Origin: Elusimicrobiota bacterium
GTDB taxonomy: Bacteria > Elusimicrobiota > Elusimicrobia > UBA1565
NCBI GenBank assembly: GCA_016212885.1
Contig: JACRDO010000160.1
Coordinates: 1 to 62,060, forward strand
DNA: 62,060 bases
Direction: 5' to 3'
Below, piece by piece: positions 56,012-62,060 of the stretch. Numbering within the stretch: the first letter of the stretch is position 1; each line of letters starts with the position of its first letter. A program made the position numbers and the translations under genes. Below the pieces are notes generated by a model. That model was not told the origin of the DNA, searched no databases, and saw only the letters and a list, made by a program, of their open reading frames with translations.

Positions 56012-57216
56012 GCCGCCTTTCCCTTCGAGCGGAAATACGCATGGACGCGGTCTACGATGACGTCCAGGTCGCGGCGGGAGAGGTACTGGTGGCAGCCCAC
56101 ATAGAAGCCGCTGCGGTTGATCCACGCAGCCACGGGATATCGGGACTCCAGATCTCCGTATATCCGGCGGTAGATGGGCTGGTTGATGACCGGCGGGATG
56201 TCGCGCGTCTCGACGCCGCCCTCCTCCAGGAAGTTCACGAGCCCGGTCTTGGGTCCGCGGCGGAGCGCGATCGGGTACATCATGAACATATGGTCGCGGT
56301 CCGGCGGGATCGACGGCAATTGGATGTGGTCCTCGATGTCCTTGAGCCCCTCCGTCAAGTAGCGGGCATTGGCCCTGCGCACGCGCGTGATCTCGCCGCG
56401 GGCGTCCATCTGCCCCAGGCCGACGGCGGCTTCGAGCTCTGTCGCTCGGAAGCTGTGCCCAATGGAGACGAACCTGAACCGCTTGGCCACGATCTCGCGC
56501 AGACGGCTCCGGGAAACGCCTTTGTCGTCGTCGATGCTGATGTAAATCGAATCGCGGCCGTGATTCATCAGGCTTCTCAGCCGGACCGCGAGGTTGGAGT
56601 CGCTGGTGAGGGCGAAGCCGCCCACTCCGGTGACGATGTAATGCGCCACATAGGTGGAGAAGCAGCCGATGTCGCCGAAAGAGCCGACCAGGCGCCCGCG
56701 GTAGCGGGCGAAGAGGGTCTCGCAGGAATCCTCGATCATCGTCAAGCGGCGCCCGCGGCAGATGGCCAGGATGGGGTCCATGTCGCAAGGCAGGCCCATG
56801 AGATGGACCGGGATGACCGCGCGCGTTCGGGCCGTGATGCGCCGGTCCAGCTGCGCCGGGTCCAGGTTGTAGGTCGCGGGATCGACGTCCGCGAAGACCG
56901 GGCGCATGCGGTTATGGAAGACGATGTTGGCCGTGGCGACGAAGGTGACCGCGGGGACGATGACCTCATCGCCGTCCTTCCAGCCGTGGCGTTCCTTGAG
57001 GGCCGCCAGAGCGACGTGCAGGGCGCTGGTCCCCGAGTTGCAGAACACCCCGAAGCGGCAGCCGTGGGCCGCGGCGAATCTCGCCTCGAAGCGCCGCGTC
57101 ATGGGCCCGTAGGAGAGGCGGCTGGAGCGGATGACTTGCTCCAGATACCTGCGCTCCCGCGCTCCGAGGACCAGACCCCCCACCCCGATCTGGGTTTTCG
57201 GCTTGGCCGGCGTCAT
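56008..57216 (-). CDS. DegT/DnrJ-family protein with His replacing the PLP lysine (sugar 3-dehydratase-like)
   Basis: 402 aa from ATG 57216. Fold-type I PLP features: NSGTSALHVALAAL, PAVTFVATANIV, and IEDSCETLFARYRGR with Asp 163 for the pyridine nitrogen. In the PLP-Lys position (usually V-K-x-I-T-x-G-E-G-G) the sequence is A-H-Y-I-V-T-G-V-G-G, with His 192. ColD and RfbH/E1 enzymes, which remove the 3-hydroxyl of 4-keto-6-deoxy sugars, have His there. Together with the RfbE-like epimerase this points to 3,6-dideoxyhexose synthesis rather than transamination. Confidence 0.8.
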   Translation of the reverse strand: MTPAKPKTQIGVGGLVLGARERRYLEQVIRSSRLSYGPMTRRFEARFAAAHGCRFGVFCNSGTSALHVALAALKERHGWKDGDEVIVPAVTFVATANIVFHNRMRPVFADVDPATYNLDPAQLDRRITARTRAVIPVHLMGLPCDMDPILAICRGRRLTMIEDSCETLFARYRGRLVGSFGDIGCFSTYVAHYIVTGVGGFALTSDSNLAVRLRSLMNHGRDSIYISIDDDKGVSRSRLREIVAKRFRFVSIGHSFRATELEAAVGLGQMDARGEITRVRRANARYLTEGLKDIEDHIQLPSIPPDRDHMFMMYPIALRRGPKTGLVNFLEEGGVETRDIPPVINQPIYRRIYGDLESRYPVAAWINRSGFYVGCHQYLSRRDLDVIVDRVHAYFRSKGKAA

Positions 57217-58145
57217 GGCGTCCCTCCGCTTGAAGTGAGGAGTCTGCCCGCGTATTCCTTCCACTCCGCCGCGGACGACCTCATGGACTCAAGCGCCTCG
57301 CTCGCGCCGGGGAGCCTGCGGCCCAAAAGGCGCTGGGCCTTCTCGCTGATGAGCGAGGTATGCAGGGGCCTCGGGGTCGCGCCGGGCCCGGAGAGGCTCG
57401 CAGCGGGAACCGCGTCGATGCGGGAGGCGTCGAGCCCGAAGGCCTGGGCCGCCTTCTTGGCGAAATCCGCTCTCGTCAAATGTTCCGAGCCCGCGAGGTG
57501 ATAGAGGCCCTGTGCCCCTTTCTCCAAAAGGTCCGCGATGCCTTCGGCGAGGTCCGGGGCATAGGTCGGGTTGTAGTCCAAATCCAGCGGCGCCTTCAGC
57601 TTCCTGCCGTCCTTCAGGCGGGCCAATACCTGCAGGACGAAGTTCTTGGGCTGGAGCTCCCAGCCGAAGATGGCCGAGGTACGGAGGATGAGGTGGCGGC
57701 CGCCTTCCGCACACAGGGCCCGCTCGACCTCGAGCTTCTGGCGGCCGTACTCGTTCAGGGGCCGGGGCTCGTCCTCCTCGCGATAGCCTTCCAGCTTCTT
57801 TCCGTCGAAGACGTAGTCGGTCGAGAAGAACACGAAGCGCAGGCCTCGCCCCAGGGCCTTGCGTGCGCACGCGAGCGTGGCGTCCACGTTGAGCCGCCGG
57901 GTCTCCTCCGGGCGCTTCTCGCAGTAGTCTACATATGGGTTGGAGGCCGGGAAGACGACCGCCTCGGGCCGGACACGGTCGAGAACGCGCTCGACGGCGC
58001 CGGCGTCCAGGGCGTCGAGCGGCTCAAAGCCCTGCACGGAGATGTCGTAGGTGGTGGCGAAGACCTCCCAGCCGGCGCGGCAAGAGAGATGCCGGAACAG
58101 GGCGTGGCCGAGAAGTCCCGTCGCGCCGACGATGATGACCCGCAT
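57213..58145 (-). CDS. RmlD-like dTDP-4-dehydrorhamnose reductase family protein
   Basis: 310 aa. VIIVGATGLLGHALFRHL (NAD(P) site), ASNPYVDYCEKRPEETRRLNVDAT, FFSTDYVFDGKK, and catalytic YGRQKLEVERAL; LRTSAIFGWELQPKNFVLQVL and FDLDYNPTYAPDLAEGIADLL-like segments (here LDLDYNPTYAPDLAEG) match RmlD. It reduces a 4-keto sugar. First gene of the leftward operon; a -10 box (TATAAT, 58160-58165) is 14 bp before the ATG with no clear -35. Confidence 0.85.
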   Translation of the reverse strand: MRVIIVGATGLLGHALFRHLSCRAGWEVFATTYDISVQGFEPLDALDAGAVERVLDRVRPEAVVFPASNPYVDYCEKRPEETRRLNVDATLACARKALGRGLRFVFFSTDYVFDGKKLEGYREEDEPRPLNEYGRQKLEVERALCAEGGRHLILRTSAIFGWELQPKNFVLQVLARLKDGRKLKAPLDLDYNPTYAPDLAEGIADLLEKGAQGLYHLAGSEHLTRADFAKKAAQAFGLDASRIDAVPAASLSGPGATPRPLHTSLISEKAQRLLGRRLPGASEALESMRSSAAEWKEYAGRLLTSSGGTP

Positions 58146-58159
58146 GATTTTAGGAGGAG

Positions 58160-58165
58160 ATTATA
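58160..58165 (-). promoter_or_regulatory. -10 box of the leftward polysaccharide operon
   Basis: Perfect TATAAT on the minus strand, 14 bp before the rmlD-like start. No good -35 hexamer at 16-18 bp, so activation may be needed. The 75-bp divergent gap 58146-58220 must also hold the promoter for the gene at 58221. Confidence 0.45.
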
Positions 58166-58220
58166 TCTTTATCTCAAACTTGGATGGAGGCGTTATTTTA
58201 TAAAATGCCAACAGATTCCG

Positions 58221-59195
58221 ATGCTGAGCGCGGTCCTCACCCACTACAACTGCGGCCGGTTCCTGCCGGACGCTGTCCGCTCGGTCCTCTCCCAGAGCGA
58301 GCCGCCCGAGGAGATCCTCGTCGTGGACGACGGCTCGACCGACGACTCCCGGGACCGGATCAAGCCCTTCCTGGACAAGGTCCGCTGGATCGAGGCGGCC
58401 CACGGGGGCCAGGCCGCGGCCCTCAATAAGGTCCTTCCGCTCTGCCGGGGGGACTGGATCGCCTTCCTCGAGACGGACGATGTCTGGGACAGGGGTAAGC
58501 TCGCAGCTGTCGCCGCGGCTCTCAAAGCCGAGCCGGACCTGGCAGCTGTCCAGCACGGCCTCATGCAGGCCGACTCGGAGCTCAGGCCCCTGCCAACGCC
58601 CGCCCCAGCCGAGCCGATGCGCTGGACCCTGGAGGATTTCCTGGCTGGGCGGACATTGCTCACGGGCATGAGCGGCCTGGCGGTGCGGCGCGAGGCCCTG
58701 CAGAAGCTCCTGCCCCTTGCCGCGGACATCACCACCGCCGTAGACGACTACCTCCAGCCGCGCCTGCTCAAGCTGGGGCCCATGCGCCATCTCCCAGGCA
58801 CCCTGGGCCTGCGCCGTCTGCACGGCGCAAACCAGTACGCGGGGGTCCGCTCGGACCTCAAGCGCCTGAGCGCCTACCTCGTGGTCCGGGGCAGGCTCGA
58901 CGCCCACCGGGAAGCCTTCCTGCGGGAAAACAGCCTCGCCCTGGCCCGGGAGTTCCAATTCCGCCTCGAGCGCGAGCGGGCCGAGCTCGAATTCTTCGGC
59001 CGCAGGCTCGAGGGCCGCTTCATCGAGGCCCTCGCGGACTTAGTCCGGGTCGTCTCCCTCTGCCGGACCCCGGGCTACGCGGCCTTCAAGGCCCTTTCCC
59101 TGGCGGCCGCGCTCGTCTCGCCCGCGCTCTATCTCTCCCTCTATGGCTTCTACGAGCGCAGACGGCTGGCCGCCGCGACCCGCAAGCAGCCATGA
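58221..59195 (+). CDS. GT2 family glycosyltransferase
   Basis: 324 aa from ATG 58221. LSAVLTHYNCGRFLPDAVRSVLSQ, ILVVDDGSTDDSRD, HGGQAAALNKVLPLCRGDWIAFLETDD (the Asp-Asp metal site) and a later RRLHGANQYAG. A short hydrophobic stretch near the C-terminus (LSLAAALVSPALYLSLYGF). Divergent from the rmlD-like gene and overlapping wecB by 4 bp (ATGA). Confidence 0.87.
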   Translation: MLSAVLTHYNCGRFLPDAVRSVLSQSEPPEEILVVDDGSTDDSRDRIKPFLDKVRWIEAAHGGQAAALNKVLPLCRGDWIAFLETDDVWDRGKLAAVAAALKAEPDLAAVQHGLMQADSELRPLPTPAPAEPMRWTLEDFLAGRTLLTGMSGLAVRREALQKLLPLAADITTAVDDYLQPRLLKLGPMRHLPGTLGLRRLHGANQYAGVRSDLKRLSAYLVVRGRLDAHREAFLRENSLALAREFQFRLERERAELEFFGRRLEGRFIEALADLVRVVSLCRTPGYAAFKALSLAAALVSPALYLSLYGFYERRRLAAATRKQP

Positions 59196-60322
59196 CCCGC
59201 CCCAAGGTCCTCGTCGTCTTCGGCACCAGGCCCGAGGTCATCAAGCTCGCTCCGGTCCTGCCCGCGCTGCGCAAGGCCGGCCTGCGGGTCTCGACCTGCG
59301 CGACGGCCCAGCACCGGGCCCTGCTCGATTCGGCCCTCGAGGCCTTCGGCCTCCGCCCGGACCGTGACCTGGACATGATGCGCGCGGGCCAGGCGCCCGA
59401 AGAGGTGATCGCGCGGGTCCTGCGGGCCTTCCCGCGGGTCTTGGAGAAGGAGAGGCCGGACATGGTCCTCGTCCAGGGGGACACCACCACGGCTTTCGCG
59501 GCCGCCCTCTGCTCCTACCTGCGGCGCATCCCGGCAGCGCATATCGAAGCCGGGCTCCGGTCATTCGATTTCTCGAACCCTTATCCCGAAGAGCTCAACC
59601 GGGTCAAGATCGACCACATCGCGGACATCCGTTTCGCCCCCACCCGCCTGGCCAAGGCGAACCTCTCGCGCGAAGGCATCCGGGAAGGCGTCTTCGTGAC
59701 CGGCAACACCATCGTGGACGCGCTCCAATGGGCCCAAAGCCGGCCGGCGAAGGCGCCGCGGATCCTCAAGGAGATCCCCCCCGCCGCGCGGGTCATCCTC
59801 GCGACCCTTCACCGCCGCGAGAGCTTTGGGAAGCCGCTTGCGCGCATGCTCGGCGCGCTCAAGACCCTGGCCGGACGGCGCAAGGACGCGCTCATCGTGT
59901 TTCCTGTCCATCCGAACCCCAATGTCCGGGTCGCGGCGCGGTCATTGCGCCGCTCGCGCATCCGCGCGATCGAGCCGCTGCCCTATTTCGAGTTTATCGG
60001 GCTCATGAGGCGCGCGGAATTCCTGCTGACCGACTCCGGAGGGCTCCAGGAGGAGGCGGCCGCCCTGCGCAAGCCCGTGCTCGTCGCGCGAGAGGCCACG
60101 GAGCGTCCCGAGCTCCTCTCAGCCGGAGGAGGGCGGCTCGTGGGGACGGATCCAGCCCGGATCGTGCGCGAATCCTGCCGCCTGCTGGACCACCGCAAGC
60201 TGTACTTGAAGATGAGCCGGGCGAGGAACCCATTCGGCGACGGCAGGGCTTCCCGGCGCATCGCGGCTTTCCTGCGCTGGCATTTCGGCCTGGGCCAAAA
60301 GCCCGCCGAGTGGGCAGGCTAG
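59192..60322 (+). CDS. wecB: UDP-N-acetylglucosamine 2-epimerase, non-hydrolysing
   Basis: 376 aa. VLVVFGTRPEVIKLAPVLPAL, LVQGDTTTAFAAAL, HIEAGLRSFDFSNPYPEELNRVKIDHIADIRFAPT (with the usual catalytic Asp/Glu and His residues), VTGNTIVDALQWA, LATLHRRESFG, FPVHPNPNV, and LLTDSGGLQEEAAALRKPVLVAREATERPE. It makes UDP-ManNAc for surface glycans. Confidence 0.95.
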   Translation: MTRPKVLVVFGTRPEVIKLAPVLPALRKAGLRVSTCATAQHRALLDSALEAFGLRPDRDLDMMRAGQAPEEVIARVLRAFPRVLEKERPDMVLVQGDTTTAFAAALCSYLRRIPAAHIEAGLRSFDFSNPYPEELNRVKIDHIADIRFAPTRLAKANLSREGIREGVFVTGNTIVDALQWAQSRPAKAPRILKEIPPAARVILATLHRRESFGKPLARMLGALKTLAGRRKDALIVFPVHPNPNVRVAARSLRRSRIRAIEPLPYFEFIGLMRRAEFLLTDSGGLQEEAAALRKPVLVAREATERPELLSAGGGRLVGTDPARIVRESCRLLDHRKLYLKMSRARNPFGDGRASRRIAAFLRWHFGLGQKPAEWAG

Positions 60323-60351
60323 TGTAGTGTCCCATTATTCCCTTGACTTCT

Positions 60352-60413
60352 GGAGGCCCGAGATTGAGGAAAGCGCTAGGCGCGAGGAACGAGGATAGCT
60401 TGAGCTATCTGAG
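60352..60413. repeat. Hairpin element H, truncated copy
   Basis: GGAGGCCCGAGATTGAGG, then GAGGATAGCTTGAGCTATC, align with the left 60% of the 100-bp element at 61951-62050; the right end is missing. Confidence 0.6.
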
Positions 60414-60508
60414 GCCTTTTTACCTTCCTTTTACCTCCCGGCAACAGCTCCATAAAGCAATACGCGCAGGCTATAGACTGGGAAGGGACATCCTGCGCGC
60501 ATCCGTCT

Positions 60509-61264
60509 ATGCGCCTGAAACGGCTCGCTCTGAGCTTGTCGGTCCTCGTCTCCTGCGCCCTCAGCGCCTATCTGGCTGCAGCGGCCTCTCGCGGCAAGCC
60601 CCTCCCAGTGGCGCAGCCTTCCTGCAACTCAGAATTCCAGCTCGAGAACATCCATTACATGCGCGGCCCCAACGGGGAGCTTGGCTGCGTCGGGGACGTG
60701 GTCGCAGGCGCGGGAAGCGCGAGGTCACTGGAGATCGCCTCCATCCGATTCGACCGGATCGAGACCGCGACCCTGGCCGATTCCACCCTCTACCTCAACG
60801 GCAGCGGCTCGCTGATGTCCTATGACCCGCTCTCGAACCTGCCCACGAGCGAAGGCTCCAGGCTCAAGCGGCTCTCGGTCATCCTCCGCTCCAATGCCGA
60901 CGAGGAAGACCCTGCCGCCGCAGGCCAGCCGGCCCAGCAGATTCCCCACCTGGCGTCGTGGTACAAGCCCATGGCTAGGCCCCGGGCTCCTTCCAAGGGG
61001 AGGAAGATCAGCGTGAGCGAGCAGGCCTGGGGAACACGAGCCGCGGCCAAAAGACTCTCCAGCTGTCTCTTCCTGGCCGAGCAGGTCCAGAAGGCCGGAG
61101 GCGGCGCGAGGTTCCAGATCACCAGCCTTCGCGGTTATCGCACCAGCCGATTCGCCGTGGTCCAATACCGCAGCCAAGCCGGAGCGGCCGTCATCCTGAA
61201 CCAAACCGCAACTATGCGCTCCGGCGACGGGCTGACGTGCACCGCGGACTTTCCTGAGAAATAA
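60509..61264 (+). CDS. Exported protein of unknown function
   Basis: 251 aa. Signal peptide (LALSLSVLVSCALSAYLAAAASRG, residues 5-28). The mature part has five Cys, two near its N-terminus (SCNSEF and ELGCVGD), a beta-rich middle (SLEIASIRFDRIETATLADSTLYL) and a polar region ending CTADFPEK. No family recognised. It converges on aat with 2 bp between the two stops, and lies about 190 bp after wecB with a truncated element H in the gap. Confidence 0.65.
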   Translation: MRLKRLALSLSVLVSCALSAYLAAAASRGKPLPVAQPSCNSEFQLENIHYMRGPNGELGCVGDVVAGAGSARSLEIASIRFDRIETATLADSTLYLNGSGSLMSYDPLSNLPTSEGSRLKRLSVILRSNADEEDPAAAGQPAQQIPHLASWYKPMARPRAPSKGRKISVSEQAWGTRAAAKRLSSCLFLAEQVQKAGGGARFQITSLRGYRTSRFAVVQYRSQAGAAVILNQTATMRSGDGLTCTADFPEK

Positions 61265-61266
61265 GC

Positions 61267-61917
61267 CTAGAACAGCTTCAAGCCCTTCGCGCGGGTTCGG
61301 GAGAGCTTTTCGAGGAATTCTTCCCGCGGGATCTCCTTGGCTCCCATGGCCTTCATGTGCGGGGTCATGACCTGGATGTCCAGCCAATCGAGGCCGCGGG
61401 ATTCGAGATGCTCGATAAGCCTCAGCAAGGCGAGCTTGGAGGCATAGGGCTTGAGGTAGAACATGCTCTCGCCCGAGAAGGCGCCGTCCGCGTCCACGCC
61501 GTAGATGCCGCCTACGAGCCGCCCTTCCTCCCGCACCTCGACGCTGTGGGCGCGGCCGAGCCGGTGCAGCCTGAGGTAGGCCTCCCGCATCGCCGGCGTG
61601 ATCCAGGTTCCCCCCTGGCCGGGCCTTTGCGCGGACGCGCAGGCGGAGATGACCTCACGGAAGCCCGAATCCACGGTATAGTCGAAAGCCAGCCGCTTGT
61701 CGGCTTGGGCCAGGCTGCGCGCGACATGCAGGTCTTTGAACTCCAGGATCGCGCGCCTTGTCGGGCAGAACCAGAGGAGCGGCAGGTTCGGGTGCGGCCA
61801 GGGGAAGATGCCGGAGCGATAGGCGAGCACCAGGCTCCGGGGATGCAGGTCCCCCCCAACGGCGACGATCCCTTCGGGAGTCGCTTCGCGCGGATCAGGG
61901 AACGCTTCGATCGGCAC
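61267..61917 (-). CDS. aat: Leucyl/phenylalanyl-tRNA-protein transferase
   Basis: 216 aa, GTG start at 61917. Aat adds Leu or Phe to proteins with N-terminal Arg or Lys, marking them for ClpS-ClpAP. FPDPREATPEGIVAVGGDLHPRSLVLAYRSGIFPWP, LWFCPTRRAIL, GTWITPAMREAYLRLHRLGRAHSVEV and GGIYGVDADGAFSGESMFY are diagnostic. Length is normal. Confidence 0.95.
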   Translation of the reverse strand: MPIEAFPDPREATPEGIVAVGGDLHPRSLVLAYRSGIFPWPHPNLPLLWFCPTRRAILEFKDLHVARSLAQADKRLAFDYTVDSGFREVISACASAQRPGQGGTWITPAMREAYLRLHRLGRAHSVEVREEGRLVGGIYGVDADGAFSGESMFYLKPYASKLALLRLIEHLESRGLDWLDIQVMTPHMKAMGAKEIPREEFLEKLSRTRAKGLKLF

Positions 61918-61950
61918 TTAGGGCTCGTAAAGGAATAATATGAACAATTT

Positions 61951-62050
61951 GGAGGCCCAGATTTGAGCCGAGTTCGAGGCGCGACGAGGGAGCATAGCTT
62001 GAGCTATGTGAGCGAGGAGCAACGATGAAATCGGCCAAAGATGGGCCTCC
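61951..62050. repeat. 100-bp hairpin element H, copy 3
   Basis: GGAGGCCCAGATTTGAGCCG at the left pairs with the right end (CGGCCAAAGATGGGCCTCC, minor mismatches). The centre is CATAGCTTGAGCTATG. Same length and about 80% identity to 43129-43228. Confidence 0.8.
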
Positions 62051-62060
62051 CCGTCGGGGC

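Noticed and set aside
56008..57216. Plain sugar aminotransferase annotation for the DegT-family gene
   Set aside because: The PLP-binding lysine position holds His, which favours the dehydratase branch of the family.

Overview
The window is about 62 kb of GC-rich (roughly two-thirds G+C by eye), densely packed bacterial chromosome. Most genes are on the minus strand, and many neighbours overlap by ATGA or GTGA, so translational coupling is widespread. There is no rRNA. The gene set is Gram-negative-like: lipoproteins with lipoboxes, signal peptides, PilT, and CsgG- and LPP20-type proteins. A bacterial microcompartment (BMC) operon, many small dispersed palindromes and toxin-gene remnants suggest a candidate-phylum type of bacterium. 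Elusimicrobiota would fit, but this is a guess from style, not a phylogenetic result.

Layout. 1-260: end of an upstream gene, an odd tRNA-like gene, and a promoter-hairpin-terminator unit. 500-4300: one secreted protein, then a graveyard of toxin-antitoxin and ATPase fragments around an intact RHH-MazF module, a DUF6036-like nucleotidyltransferase pair and a small aspartic protease. 4388-14437: a housekeeping operon read leftwards (comM, LysM protein, TPR protein, HTH protein, dprA, topA, xerC, a UBA-like protein, purA). 14613-17140: a frameshifted membrane glycosyltransferase and an SGNH hydrolase. 17424-18431: a decayed ATPase gene flanked by direct repeats. 18394-28009: a leftward operon of pilT, a proline-rich repeat protein, a DnaA-like AAA+ protein, a sensor kinase and four envelope lipoproteins. 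28084-37217: a BMC operon. 37300-40075: two phosphatases and a DUF47-like protein. 40443-44620: asnB, a DUF72 protein, a MITE-like element, rpsI and rplM. 44721-60322: a surface-polysaccharide locus. 60352-62060: a secreted protein, aat and further repeats.

How the BMC works. Shell genes (two BMC-H, one BMC-T, three BMC-P) sit with DeoC, RpiB, CoA-acylating aldehyde dehydrogenase, PduL and TpiA. This matches the sugar-phosphate-utilising (SPU) class of BMC. DeoC splits deoxyribose-5-phosphate into acetaldehyde and glyceraldehyde-3-phosphate; the dehydrogenase and PduL turn the aldehyde into acetyl phosphate inside the shell; TpiA feeds the triose to glycolysis. The upstream genes encode an exported 5'-nucleotidase and a membrane-anchored acid-phosphatase-like protein, so a route from environmental nucleotides or DNA to the compartment is plausible. 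A low-GC restriction-modification cassette has been inserted in the middle of this operon.

The most unusual signal is the set of small repeats. One palindromic family (11 copies) lies only inside protein-coding genes, always in the same reading frame, adding segments rich in Ala, Pro and Arg to TopA, an HTH protein, AsnB, a BMC-associated protein and the PilT-operon protein, where it has expanded into 60-bp tandem units. Other families include a 100-bp hairpin element, a double-hairpin element (one copy inside the LysM gene) and a 384-bp element with 34-bp terminal inverted repeats.
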